Positions 18,298 to 27,572 of a stretch of DNA of 64,000 nucleotides are shown here, piece after piece (the stretch's first letter is position 1; every line of letters starts with the position of its first letter). A program made the translations under genes and the position numbers. The notes under the pieces are model-generated. The model ran no database searches and was not told the DNA's origin. It saw only the letters and a program-made list of their open reading frames with translations. Origin of the DNA: Kordia periserrulae (GTDB lineage: Bacteria; Bacteroidota; Bacteroidia; Flavobacteriales; Flavobacteriaceae); NCBI RefSeq assembly GCF_003054265.1, contig NZ_QBKT01000001.1, forward strand, positions 248,001 to 312,000. The letters are read 5' to 3'.

Positions 18298-19275
18298 TTA
18301 TTTTTTTCTATCAATTACGTAGTTTACCATCAACTCTAAAGAGTCCTTATAGGTAGATTTTGGGTAGGTTTCCAGCAGGTTGAGCGCTTTTTCTTGGTAT
18401 ACCTTCATTTGATTCACGGCATAGTCCAATCCGCCAACTTTTTTTACAAAAGCAATCACTTCTTTGACTCTTTTTTTGTCTTTGTTATGATTTTTGACCG
18501 AGTTGATTGCCCACTTTTTTTCTTCCTTCGTACAATGATTCAACGCGTAAATGAGCGGAAGTGTCATTTTTTGCTCTTTGATATCGATGCCTGTAGGTTT
18601 CCCGATTTGCGTTTGTCCGTAATCGAATAAATCATCTTTTATTTGAAACGCCATTCCGATGTATTCGCCAAACAAACGCATGCGCTCTACTTCTTCTTCA
18701 GAAGCATTTACGGATTGCGCACCCATGGCACAACAGGCTGCAATTAAGGTTGCAGTTTTTTGTCGGATGATTTCATAGTAGATTTCTTCAGTAATATCCA
18801 ATCTACGTGCTTTTTCAATTTGCAACAATTCGCCTTCACTCATTTCACGAACTGCCACTGAGATGATTCGCAACAAATCAAAATCGCCATTATCAATCGA
18901 TAGTAATAATCCTTTCGACAGTAAATAATCGCCCACCAAGACCGCAATTTTATTTTTCCAAAGTGCATTGATAGAGAAAAAACCTCTTCGTCGATTGGAA
19001 TCGTCTACCACATCATCGTGAACTAAAGTTGCGGTGTGAATCAATTCAATTACCGAAGCACCACGATAGGTACGTTCATTCACAATTCCGTCAGACACCA
19101 TTTTCGACACTAAAAAAACAAACATCGGGCGCATTTGCTTTCCCTTTCTGTTAACGATATAGTGTGTGATTCGGTTGAGTAGCGCGACTTTGGAAGACAT
19201 TGAATTGTAAAACTTTTTCTCGAAAAGTTCCATTTCTTTGACAATCGGTTGTTTTATCTGCGCGACTACTTTCAT
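18298..19275 (-). CDS. Long-chain polyprenyl diphosphate synthase
   Basis: Trans-isoprenyl diphosphate synthase of 325 residues that extends allylic diphosphates with IPP. The first Asp-rich motif DDVVD is at 87-91 and the second, DDLFD, at 214-218. The residue five before the first motif is Ala82; a small residue there is known to allow long products, so it probably makes the menaquinone side chain (IspB-like). No signal or membrane segment is seen. It ends 68 bases upstream of the sigma factor gene. Confidence 0.9.
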   Translation of the reverse strand: MKVVAQIKQPIVKEMELFEKKFYNSMSSKVALLNRITHYIVNRKGKQMRPMFVFLVSKMVSDGIVNERTYRGASVIELIHTATLVHDDVVDDSNRRRGFFSINALWKNKIAVLVGDYLLSKGLLLSIDNGDFDLLRIISVAVREMSEGELLQIEKARRLDITEEIYYEIIRQKTATLIAACCAMGAQSVNASEEEVERMRLFGEYIGMAFQIKDDLFDYGQTQIGKPTGIDIKEQKMTLPLIYALNHCTKEEKKWAINSVKNHNKDKKRVKEVIAFVKKVGGLDYAVNQMKVYQEKALNLLETYPKSTYKDSLELMVNYVIDRKK

Positions 19276-19538
19276 GTGGCTGCAAAGATATTAACTAATT
19301 CCATGATTTGTGTCCTTTTTAACAAGAATCAAACACAATTCATCGTTTTATCAGCCACCTTTTTACGCTTTTTATGATTCTTGACTTGCGATTCTTTTTT
19401 GATGAATTGAAAATTTTTGTTGTAAACTTTTAGCAAATTCCTAAAAATAGACTTGTGAACGTTAAAAACAACGCAGATTACTTTGTGTATTGTATTTTTT
19501 CATAACTTGAAGGATATTAACACTTTAAAGCCGAGCTT

Positions 19539-20663
19539 ATGAAAAAAATTACACTTTTACTTTTTACATGCATTTTCTTCCAATTTGGATTTGCGCAGTT
19601 ATCCGAAGATTTTGAATCTAGCGCTACCATTCCCGCAGGATGGACGAGTTTTATTGGTACCAACGGTTTAGGAACGGTACAAAATTGGCAAGTGAATGAC
19701 GGAGCTACTAATAATGTTGCCTTTGTTACTTGGGAAGCGGTTACGGGCGGAAATTCGGAAGATTGGCTTGTGACACCACAGTTTACGGTAGATGCTACAA
19801 ATTTTATTTTATCGTTTGACCAATCGGATAGTTTTGCTACGGATTATGGTTCTACATACACAATTCGCGTTTCAACGAATACGCAAACCACACATGCCGA
19901 TTTTGTGATTGTAGACACGCAAACAGAAGCCGATGTTTGGTCTGGCGGACCGTTGGCACAACACACGGTGGATTTAAGCGCCTACATTGGTCAACCTATT
20001 TATGTAGCGTTTGTATTAGAACAAAATGATGGCGATCGTTGGATTATTGACAACGTAGAAATGATTGCCAACGCTACTGCACCTGACCCTGCGACAACAC
20101 CAACACCTGCAGATATGGCAACAGGCGTTGTGATTGATCCTGCGGATGATAATATGGACGGAATGCCAGACAATTCGGTTTCGTTTGCTTGGCAAGCTGC
20201 CACTACTGGCGATCCTGCCACAGCGTATGATGTGTATTTGGGCGATTCGCCAACGACACTGAATTTATTAGGAACACTTGGCGCTACTTCAGTTGATATT
20301 ACAGGAATGCAATATTCTACGCAGTATTATTGGCAAATTGTAGCAAAAAATGTTGGTGGAGACGCTATGAATTCTCCTATTTGGAGTTTTACTACCGAAG
20401 CCGACCCGTTATCGGTGGAGGAAGTCGATACCTCGAATTTTATACTATATCCTAATCCGACAACTGGCATTGTACAGTTTCAAAGTACGCAACCTATTAA
20501 CAAGTTAAAGGTGATTAATTTCTTTGGACAAGAAGTATTGCGTGTTGATGAAGAAGTACTTACCAATAAGCAAATAGATCTTTCAACTTTACGCGCTGGA
20601 ACGTATATTATGATTGTCACTATTGGCGATAACACCAGTTCTTATAAAGTTGTGAAGCAATAG
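19539..20663 (+). CDS. T9SS-secreted protein with choice-of-anchor J and Fn3-like domains
   Basis: A 374-residue exported protein with a signal peptide of 19 residues (FFQFGFA|QL). The N-terminal region, about 20-175 (LSEDFESSATIPAGW ... GGNSEDWLVTPQF ... RWIIDNVEM), matches the choice-of-anchor J type. A fibronectin-III-like segment follows (about 200-290). The C-terminus, about 300-374 (LYPNPTTGIVQF ... GTYIMIVT), is a type A T9SS sorting domain, so it is secreted across the outer membrane and probably anchored. The ligand is unknown. Confidence 0.88.
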   Translation: MKKITLLLFTCIFFQFGFAQLSEDFESSATIPAGWTSFIGTNGLGTVQNWQVNDGATNNVAFVTWEAVTGGNSEDWLVTPQFTVDATNFILSFDQSDSFATDYGSTYTIRVSTNTQTTHADFVIVDTQTEADVWSGGPLAQHTVDLSAYIGQPIYVAFVLEQNDGDRWIIDNVEMIANATAPDPATTPTPADMATGVVIDPADDNMDGMPDNSVSFAWQAATTGDPATAYDVYLGDSPTTLNLLGTLGATSVDITGMQYSTQYYWQIVAKNVGGDAMNSPIWSFTTEADPLSVEEVDTSNFILYPNPTTGIVQFQSTQPINKLKVINFFGQEVLRVDEEVLTNKQIDLSTLRAGTYIMIVTIGDNTSSYKVVKQ

Positions 20664-20690
20664 TTTTCAAAACATATTTCATAAATAAAC

Positions 20691-20726
20691 AAAAGCCTTC
20701 AGAGTTTTACTTTGGAGGTTTTTTGT
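20691..20726 (+). terminator. Probable intrinsic terminator after the T9SS gene
   Basis: An imperfect hairpin, AAGCCTTCAGAG against CTTTGGAGGTTT with wobble pairs, followed by a T run, about 30 bases after the stop. Confidence 0.5.
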
Positions 20727-20824
20727 GTTTTTAATTGAAAGATTAAAAGATTTAAAGATTGAATGATGGAAGCAAGAACAACATTGATACATTTTCAAAT
20801 TATCAAATTGTTACACTAAAAATA

Positions 20825-21868
20825 TTATTCTTTATTCGCCAACTGTCCGCATGCTGCGTCAATGTCTTTTCCTCTGGAGCGTCTTACCGTTACGGTAATT
20901 CCGTTTTGTTCTAAAGAATCTACATACCTATCAATTGCTTTGTTGCTGGCTTGTTGAAATTGTCCATCGTCAATTGGATTGTATTCAATCAAATTAACTT
21001 TGCTTGGCACATCTTTACAAAATTTCACTAATGCATTGATATCTTTTTGTTGGTCGTTAATGCCATCCCACACTACATATTCGTAAGTAATTTTGTTTTT
21101 GGTTTTATCGTACCAATACGCCAGGGCTTCTTTTAAATCTTTGAGTGGAAAGTGTTCATTGAACGGCATGATAGATGTACGAACTTCATCAATAGCAGAA
21201 TGTAACGAAACAGCAAGTTTGAATTTCACCTCATCGTCTGCCATTTTTTTAATCATTTTTGGAACGCCCGAAGTAGAAACGGTGATTCGCTTAGGCGACA
21301 TTCCTAAACCTTCATCCGACGTAATTTTATCGATCGCTTTTAATACATTATTGTAGTTCATCAACGGTTCGCCCATTCCCATGAAAACAATGTTTGATAA
21401 CGGTCTGCCATGATACAAACGGCTTTCACGGTCAATTGCTATTACTTGATCATAAATTTCGTCAGGATTCAGATTTCGCATGCGTTTTAATCGCGCTGTA
21501 GCGCAAAATTTACAATCCAAACTACAACCTACTTGACTTGAAACACAGGCAGTAGTTCGTGTACTCGTTGGAATGAGCACGGATTCCACAATCAAACCAT
21601 CATGCAAACGCACTGCATTTTTGATAGTACCGTCCGAACTTCGTTGCATTTTGTCCACACGAATATGATTGATGACAAAGTTTTCTTCTAACATTTGACG
21701 CGTATCTTTGGAAATATTCGTCATGTCATCAAAATTGTGTGCGCCTTTTTGCCACAACCATTCATAGACTTGATTTCCGCGAAACGCTTTGTCTCCTTGC
21801 GACACAAAAAATTCTCGAAGCTGTTCTTTGCTTAATGCACGTATGTCCTTCTTCCCTGCTTGTTTCAT
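20825..21868 (-). CDS. rlmN: Dual-specificity 23S rRNA A2503 / tRNA A37 C2-methyltransferase
   Basis: Radical-SAM methyltransferase that makes m2A at 23S rRNA A2503 and in tRNAs. The iron-sulfur motif Cx3CxxC is at Cys115, Cys119 and Cys122 (GCSLDCKFC). The C-terminal catalytic Cys is about residue 340 (DAACGQLA). The FMGMGEPLMNY segment binds SAM. At 347 residues it has the normal length. It is flanked by unrelated genes and appears monocistronic. Confidence 0.96.
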   Translation of the reverse strand: MKQAGKKDIRALSKEQLREFFVSQGDKAFRGNQVYEWLWQKGAHNFDDMTNISKDTRQMLEENFVINHIRVDKMQRSSDGTIKNAVRLHDGLIVESVLIPTSTRTTACVSSQVGCSLDCKFCATARLKRMRNLNPDEIYDQVIAIDRESRLYHGRPLSNIVFMGMGEPLMNYNNVLKAIDKITSDEGLGMSPKRITVSTSGVPKMIKKMADDEVKFKLAVSLHSAIDEVRTSIMPFNEHFPLKDLKEALAYWYDKTKNKITYEYVVWDGINDQQKDINALVKFCKDVPSKVNLIEYNPIDDGQFQQASNKAIDRYVDSLEQNGITVTVRRSRGKDIDAACGQLANKE

Positions 21869-21935
21869 GCTGCAAAAATAGGGAGAATTTATGAGTTAGT
21901 TAATGTAGCAATGAACTAATTGAAAAATGTAACAA

Positions 21936-22475
21936 TTATCTACTTTTCACTTCAATTTTTAATTCGTAATCGCCTTCGGTTAAGCCTTCTGCGCCCACAA
22001 CACCAATCACGACTTTGTACGACCTATTGATAGCATTTATGCGAACCTTTCGGGAATGATCTTGCGTTTTTCCACGCCATTTTCGATCCCATTTATAGTC
22101 GGCTTCACACGTGATGCAGCTGTTCAAATTTGGCGGAACGGCTTCGTTAGTTTCACCAACTATGTACGCGTACAAACTAAAATTGTGCTTTTTATTTTTC
22201 GGAATGACCGTAATAAACATTTCAGAATACTTCGGAATCATGGTCGAATACAACACATGATTTCCTGTAAATTTTTGATTTTGCGTCGCAGGAAAGCACG
22301 CCACACTGCTATTGGCTGCCCATGACAAATCGGGTATTTTTTCACCGCTGGATAAATTTCCCTCGTACGAAGTCGTACTGTTGGGACTGACTTTTAATGA
22401 ATACACTTGTTTTTGTGCAAAAGTGCTGTGACTTATCAACACACAAAAAATTACGAATAAAATACCTGTTTTCAT
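21936..22475 (-). CDS. Secreted protein of unknown function
   Basis: A 179-residue protein with a clear signal peptide (about 1-20, SHSTFA|QK). The mature part has two Cys close together (NSCITCEADYKW) and another earlier (SVACFPA). Strand-rich segments end in GDYELKIEVKSR, resembling a pre-peptidase C-terminal or jelly-roll fold, but I do not recognise the family. It stands alone between rlmN and queA. Confidence 0.65.
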   Translation of the reverse strand: MKTGILFVIFCVLISHSTFAQKQVYSLKVSPNSTTSYEGNLSSGEKIPDLSWAANSSVACFPATQNQKFTGNHVLYSTMIPKYSEMFITVIPKNKKHNFSLYAYIVGETNEAVPPNLNSCITCEADYKWDRKWRGKTQDHSRKVRINAINRSYKVVIGVVGAEGLTEGDYELKIEVKSR

Positions 22476-22598
22476 GATGGAATGCTTTAGTTGTTACTTT
22501 CAAAGTACACAAAAAAGCTACTTGCAGAAGATTGATTTGTATTTTCGGTTGTCAATTTTGTACAAACTACCGATTTTATACTTTTTGAAAATTTGCAC

Positions 22599-22627
22599 AA
22601 AAAAAATCCTGCCATTCGACAGGATTT
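22599..22627 (-). terminator. Intrinsic terminator after queA
   Basis: On the minus strand AAATCCTG pairs with CAGGATTT (22620-22627 with 22604-22611), followed by a run of eight U. It lies about 50 bases beyond the queA stop. Confidence 0.8.
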
Positions 22628-22678
22628 GCATATTTCTATTTAAAGATATCTCGACAGCGCTCGATATGACATGATTGA

Positions 22679-23734
22679 TTATAAAATCAACATTGCATCT
22701 CCGTAGGAATAGAATTGATATCCTTCTTTGATAGCTTCATTGTACGCTTTTAGGATGAAATCGTGACCAGCAAAGGCTGAAACCATCATTAATAAGGTAG
22801 ATTTTGGTGTATGGAAATTGGTAATCATGCAATTCGCAATACTGAAATCGTACGGAGGAAAGATGAATTTGTTCGTCCAACCTTCGTATTCGTTCAAGGT
22901 ACGCTCTGAGGATACTGAACTTTCCAATGCACGCATTACCGTAGTTCCTACAGCACACACTTTACGTTTGTTTTGCTTCGCATTGTTTACTATTTCTACT
23001 GCTTTTGGCCCTATTTTTAATTCTTCCGAGTCCATTTTATGCTTGGATAAATCTTCTACCTCAACTGGGTTGAAGGTTCCCAAACCAACATGTAGAGTGA
23101 TTTCAGAAAAATCAATTCCTTTGATTTCCAAACGCTTTAATAAGTGTTTTGAAAAGTGTAAACCTGCCGTTGGTGCAGCTACAGCGCCTTCTTCTTTTGC
23201 ATAAATAGTTTGGTAACGCTCTTCGTCTTCTGGCTCTACTTCTCTTTTGATGTATTTTGGGAGCGGTGTTTGCCCAAGTTCACTTAGTTTTGCTCTAAAT
23301 TCTTGATACGAACCGTCATATAAAAAACGTAAGGTACGACCTCTAGAAGTCGTATTATCAATCACTTCTGCTACTAAGCTTTCGTCATCCCCGAAATATA
23401 ATTTATTTCCAATTCTAATTTTACGTGCAGGATCTACCAACACATCCCATAAACGTTGTTCTTCGTTTAGTTCTCTTAATAAAAAGACCTCAATGCGTGC
23501 GCCTGTTTTTTCTTTGTTTCCAAAAAGTCGCGCAGGAAATACTTTTGTATTGTTCAACACCATTACATCTCCTTCATCAAAATAGTCCACCAAATCTTTG
23601 AATTTTCGGTGTTCAATAGTTTGCTTTTCGCGATTCAACACCATTAAACGTGCTTCATCTCTGTGCTCGGAGGGATATTCTGCTAATAATTCTGAAGGAA
23701 GATTAAAATTAAAATGCGATAGCTTTTTTGCCAT
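22679..23734 (-). CDS. queA: S-adenosylmethionine:tRNA ribosyltransferase-isomerase
   Basis: Transfers and isomerises the ribosyl group of SAM onto preQ1-tRNA to make epoxyqueuosine. The family core is clear: [37 protein letters not shown] and the C-terminal [18 protein letters not shown] choose the ATG at 23734 (M-A-K-K-L-S-H-F), giving 351 residues. The frame extends ten codons further to 23764 with a Lys/Leu-rich stretch that is not family-like. Confidence 0.95.
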   Translation of the reverse strand: MAKKLSHFNFNLPSELLAEYPSEHRDEARLMVLNREKQTIEHRKFKDLVDYFDEGDVMVLNNTKVFPARLFGNKEKTGARIEVFLLRELNEEQRLWDVLVDPARKIRIGNKLYFGDDESLVAEVIDNTTSRGRTLRFLYDGSYQEFRAKLSELGQTPLPKYIKREVEPEDEERYQTIYAKEEGAVAAPTAGLHFSKHLLKRLEIKGIDFSEITLHVGLGTFNPVEVEDLSKHKMDSEELKIGPKAVEIVNNAKQNKRKVCAVGTTVMRALESSVSSERTLNEYEGWTNKFIFPPYDFSIANCMITNFHTPKSTLLMMVSAFAGHDFILKAYNEAIKEGYQFYSYGDAMLIL

Positions 23735-23810
23735 AAGTTTTTTGAGTTTTTTTAAGAATTGCAAATATACAATCTCAACATAGGGGTTGTCAAGTATTTG
23801 GCTTGTTTTT

Positions 23811-25040
23811 TTAGGTTTCGGTCACTTTAATTCCAATCTTTTGTATATCTGCCCAAAAATCTGGAAAGGATTTAGAAACAACATCCGCTTTTTCGATTTG
23901 AATAGGAACACGCAATGACAACGGCGCAAAAGCCATTGCCATTCGATGATCTTTATAAGTTGCTATGGAGATGTTTTCGTTAATATTGGTTGCTTTGTGT
24001 AAATGCAATGATTCGTCTGTTATGTCTACAGAAGCGCCTAGTTTTTCCAATTCGGTTTTGAGTGCGACAAGTCTGTCGGTTTCTTTGATTTTTAGTGTAT
24101 GCAAGCCAATCATTTCACAAGATAGTTGCAATCCGAAAGCAGTAACTGCAATAGTTTGTGCGATGTCTGGTGCATTTTTTAAGTCAAGCTTGATAGTTTC
24201 CTGTGTTGCTTCACGCGTTTTGCAAAGTGTGATGGAATTGTTTTGAAAACTCGTTTCTACGCCAAATTTTGTATAGATTTCCGCCAAGCAAGAATCGCCT
24301 TGTAGACTGTTTTTTTTGTATGACGAAAGCGTAATTTCTGTGCCAATCTTACTTAAAGCAATCAAACTATAGAAGTACGACGCCGAACTCCAATCGGATT
24401 CTACCGTGAATTTTTTAGTTGCTGACAAAGCCTTAAACGCTGCTACCGTAATGATATTTCCTTCAAAATTCGTCTGCACACCAAGTTCGTTGAGCAACGA
24501 AAGTGTCATGTTGATGTACGGAACCGACGTAATGTTTCCATCCAGCGTAAGCGATATGCCATTTTTCAAAGTTGGTGCAATGAGTAGTAAGGCAGAAATA
24601 TATTGACTACTTACATTTGCTGCTAATGTTACCGAATTTTTAGTAAGTTTTTTTCCGTTGATGCGCAATGGCGGATACCCTTCGTTGTTGGTGTATTGAA
24701 TGTCTGCACCCAATTGTTGCAAAGCTTCCACCAATATTTTAATTGGTCGTTCTTGCATGCGCGAAGAGCCTGTGAGCGTTATTTCTTGTCCGTCACGTGT
24801 TGCATAATAAGCAGTTAAAAACCGCATTGCCGTTCCTGCGTGATGAATGTCTTTGACCGTTTCTGTAGACGACAAGGCTTTTTGCATTAATTGCGCATCG
24901 TCTGAATTGGAAATGTTGTCAATCGTGATATTCGGATATAAAGCTTGCAATAAAAGTAAGCGATTGGTTTCACTTTTAGAGCCTGTAATGGCAATATTGG
25001 ATTGTAGATGAAGTGTAGATTTTTGAAGCTTTATATTCAT
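23811..25040 (-). CDS. aroA: 3-phosphoshikimate 1-carboxyvinyltransferase (EPSP synthase)
   Basis: Sixth step of the shikimate pathway, joining PEP to shikimate-3-phosphate. At 409 residues it is slightly shorter than the E. coli enzyme (427). Visible motifs are GSKSETNR at the N-terminus (S3P binding), [20 protein letters not shown] and [13 protein letters not shown]. Products feed chorismate, linking it to the aromatic operon at 34-38 kb. The start lies 24 bases from the neighbouring MazG-like stop. Confidence 0.95.
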   Translation of the reverse strand: MNIKLQKSTLHLQSNIAITGSKSETNRLLLLQALYPNITIDNISNSDDAQLMQKALSSTETVKDIHHAGTAMRFLTAYYATRDGQEITLTGSSRMQERPIKILVEALQQLGADIQYTNNEGYPPLRINGKKLTKNSVTLAANVSSQYISALLLIAPTLKNGISLTLDGNITSVPYINMTLSLLNELGVQTNFEGNIITVAAFKALSATKKFTVESDWSSASYFYSLIALSKIGTEITLSSYKKNSLQGDSCLAEIYTKFGVETSFQNNSITLCKTREATQETIKLDLKNAPDIAQTIAVTAFGLQLSCEMIGLHTLKIKETDRLVALKTELEKLGASVDITDESLHLHKATNINENISIATYKDHRMAMAFAPLSLRVPIQIEKADVVSKSFPDFWADIQKIGIKVTET

Positions 25041-25064
25041 GGTTTATAAAATGACGTCTGTTGT

Positions 25065-25391
25065 TTATTTCAATTTTTCGTTGTTGTGATGACGATCGTG
25101 GTCACGCTTGGTTTTTTTGTCCATCTTTTTGTCAAATGCAGCTTGCAGGTCAATTCCTGTTTGATTTGCCAAACATAGTACTACAAAAACCACATCTGCC
25201 AATTCTTCACCTAAGTCCTTGTTTTTATCACTTTCTTTTTCACTTTGTTCACCGTAACGTCTAGCAATGATGCGTGCTACTTCGCCCACTTCTTCCGTGA
25301 GTTGCGCCATGTTGGTAAGTTCGTTGAAATAGCGTACGCCGTGTTCTTTTATCCAAGTGTCTACTTGTAATTGTGCCGCTTGTAAGTTCAT
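25065..25391 (-). CDS. MazG-like nucleotide pyrophosphohydrolase
   Basis: An all-alpha NTP pyrophosphatase of 108 residues. The metal-binding pattern is visible: EEVGE in the first helix and EELADVVF in the second. Such proteins remove non-canonical or excess nucleoside triphosphates. The start is ATG 25391 (M-N-L-Q-A-A-Q-L); the frame is open 13 codons upstream to 25430, but with a Phe/Lys-rich stretch lying in the promoter zone. It probably shares a transcript with aroA. Confidence 0.88.
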   Translation of the reverse strand: MNLQAAQLQVDTWIKEHGVRYFNELTNMAQLTEEVGEVARIIARRYGEQSEKESDKNKDLGEELADVVFVVLCLANQTGIDLQAAFDKKMDKKTKRDHDRHHNNEKLK

Positions 25392-25514
25392 TTTTTGTTT
25401 TTGTGCAAAGTTATGGAATCTTCGTCGCAATAACCTAAAAAACCCAATTTTAAGCAGTTTTAAAAAGCAACTTAAAATTGAGTTTTTGTAATTTTTTGAT
25501 TTTTTTTTAGAACT

Positions 25515-27536
25515 TTAAATCTTCTTCAATACTACTTTTTCTTTTTCTTTTTCCACCAACATTTTGTAGAATTCACGCAACGCTCCGTATTTGTCTGGTG
25601 TAATTACAGAAGCGTTGATTTCTTTTGACATCACCACGCTTATTCCAACTGCCGTTTTAGAAATGTTAAACGAATATACACCTAAGTTTTCTGGCATTTT
25701 AACCATTCCCGCTTCGGGTAATGATTCTACCTCGTATCCTTCTGGCAGTGTAATATTCATCATGATTTTTCGTTTCCACGGATAGCCAAAATCAACAGGA
25801 TATACACGTTCTTCAGCTTTGAAAATGTTTTCAGAGGTTGCTAAAAAGAATAATGGTGAAAAGTACATTTTGTCACCAATCACTTCCGCTTGTGCTTCTT
25901 TTTCAAACGCATACGATTCCATCACGGGTTCGCCTACTTTGTTAAGATTTTTTACTGAATGTTCTGAAATTTCAATGTCTTCAATACTGTTTTCCAATCG
26001 CTCCAAATAGTCTTCTTCTTCAACTTGCGCATACATTTCGCGGAAGTTCAGTGCGTTGTGCGAAGTGTATTGTGTACGTTGTTTTCCCGTAAGGTCACCG
26101 TTTTCATCCAACGTTACATTAATCATCGTTGCACGTGATGCTTTTTCTTGTGGCATCAAACTGATTTGATTCCAACTTCCGTCCTTACGAATGAGTCGCC
26201 CTGACCAATTTAACGCTCGCAATGGCAATACATTTGGTTCACCGTAATAGTTAGTCGCATCCAACAAAATCACTGCATTTTCCACTTCAATTGCGGTAAT
26301 TACATAGTTGAAACCTTCCAACGTTGGGAACAACGTAATTCCGTGTGAACGTGTGCTTAAAATCACGGGATTGGCGTTGATACCTGCGTGACGCAACATG
26401 GCAGTGAGCATCAAATTCATGTCTGCCACGTTTCCTGTTTTATCTTTATACGATTTGCGAACGCCCAATTCAGGATATTTTCCGTAGTTTCCGTTCCACT
26501 TGATTCTATCGCGCACATAGAAGTAAATCATCGCGGCTTTTTTCATATCGCCCGATACGCCTGCTACCAAGTTGTCTATATCACTTTTAAAGTAGGACGA
26601 TTTTTCCAATTCGCCACCGAAGCTTTCACTTCTGTAAATCGTTTTTACCACATCGTCCCATGATTTTGCAAGGTATTGTGGAATGTCGTTTGGCATTTGC
26701 ACTTGCGCCAATTCAAATTTTACCGCACTTCGGTAATTTTGAATATTACTCACAAAATTTTCATCTTTCAGAGCTGGCACATTGCTGAGATTGTATTTGG
26801 TAATGTTGAATGTGAAATCGATGTCATCTTTAGAAAAAGTTGTTCTCACAGAAGTTGTTCTACTAGTTCCTCCGTTTCGAGAACTCCCTGTTAAGGTAAT
26901 TGTTCCTGGACGTGTAGTTTCTACTGGACTTATTCTAAAATAACCTTTGTAGTGTTTTTTATAGGTAAAATATTCGTGCGCTTCAAAAACGACTTCAATT
27001 TTATTAACAGGAATCTCGTATTGGAAATAGACTTCATTGATGTTCCAATAATATGGCGACACTACTTTGTAACGATATTCCACAACCGAACCTTCTTTTA
27101 CGTTTGGCATCGTAATTTTTTCGATGTCTACGTATTCGTTCCGTTTTTCTGTAAAGATTCCGTCTTTACGCAATTTGGTGTCTTCAATTTTTCCACCTTC
27201 CAAGTTGTAGGTATATCCTTTTAGGTTGGAAACTTTTTCACGATTCCCGCCATCTCCTTTGTAGAGCGGAATGGAGTGATTTGCCCAATCCAAACCGTCT
27301 TTGTTATAAATTTTGATGCGTTTGTGAATATTGGTTTCTACTTGAAATCCTTCGCCTTGTATGTAACGTAAGGTGATGTAGTTTTTTTCAAATAGAATTG
27401 CCGCATTGGCTTCTGGGTCATTAGGATGTTTTGTTTCTTCTAATTCAGCTTTGGACACTTCACCAAAATCGAAATCTTGTGCGTGTAATGTGATAAAAGC
27501 AAACATTGCAAGCACACATATTGTGTATTTTTTCAT
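25515..27536 (-). CDS. DUF3857 protein with inactive transglutaminase-like domain
   Basis: Secreted protein of 673 residues with a signal peptide ending near residue 19 (ITLHA|QD). An N-terminal DUF3857 domain (about 55-215) and a transglutaminase-like domain (about 325-430) are followed by a C-terminal beta-rich part. In the transglutaminase core the catalytic Cys is Val370 (TGNVADMN) and the His is Tyr411 (GFNYVI); only Asp426 remains. It is therefore probably a binding or scaffold protein rather than an enzyme. Its paralogue lies directly upstream, 36 bases away, with an intact core. Confidence 0.85.
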   Translation of the reverse strand: MKKYTICVLAMFAFITLHAQDFDFGEVSKAELEETKHPNDPEANAAILFEKNYITLRYIQGEGFQVETNIHKRIKIYNKDGLDWANHSIPLYKGDGGNREKVSNLKGYTYNLEGGKIEDTKLRKDGIFTEKRNEYVDIEKITMPNVKEGSVVEYRYKVVSPYYWNINEVYFQYEIPVNKIEVVFEAHEYFTYKKHYKGYFRISPVETTRPGTITLTGSSRNGGTSRTTSVRTTFSKDDIDFTFNITKYNLSNVPALKDENFVSNIQNYRSAVKFELAQVQMPNDIPQYLAKSWDDVVKTIYRSESFGGELEKSSYFKSDIDNLVAGVSGDMKKAAMIYFYVRDRIKWNGNYGKYPELGVRKSYKDKTGNVADMNLMLTAMLRHAGINANPVILSTRSHGITLFPTLEGFNYVITAIEVENAVILLDATNYYGEPNVLPLRALNWSGRLIRKDGSWNQISLMPQEKASRATMINVTLDENGDLTGKQRTQYTSHNALNFREMYAQVEEEDYLERLENSIEDIEISEHSVKNLNKVGEPVMESYAFEKEAQAEVIGDKMYFSPLFFLATSENIFKAEERVYPVDFGYPWKRKIMMNITLPEGYEVESLPEAGMVKMPENLGVYSFNISKTAVGISVVMSKEINASVITPDKYGALREFYKMLVEKEKEKVVLKKI

Positions 27537-27572
27537 TGTAGAGTTTATTTTTATAGAATTTAGGAGATTGAA

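Noticed and set aside
22474-22674. 66-codon plus frame between the unknown secreted gene and queA
   Set aside because: It passes through the queA terminator and a repeat copy and is rich in Phe/Leu/Ile from AT-rich DNA.
23735-23764. Upstream ten-codon extension of queA
   Set aside because: Family members begin near the KLSHFNF segment; the extension is Lys/Leu-rich and not conserved to my knowledge.
25392-25430. Upstream extension of the MazG-like gene
   Set aside because: Thirteen Phe/Arg/Gln-rich codons with no family counterpart; ATG 25391 gives the normal 108-residue length.
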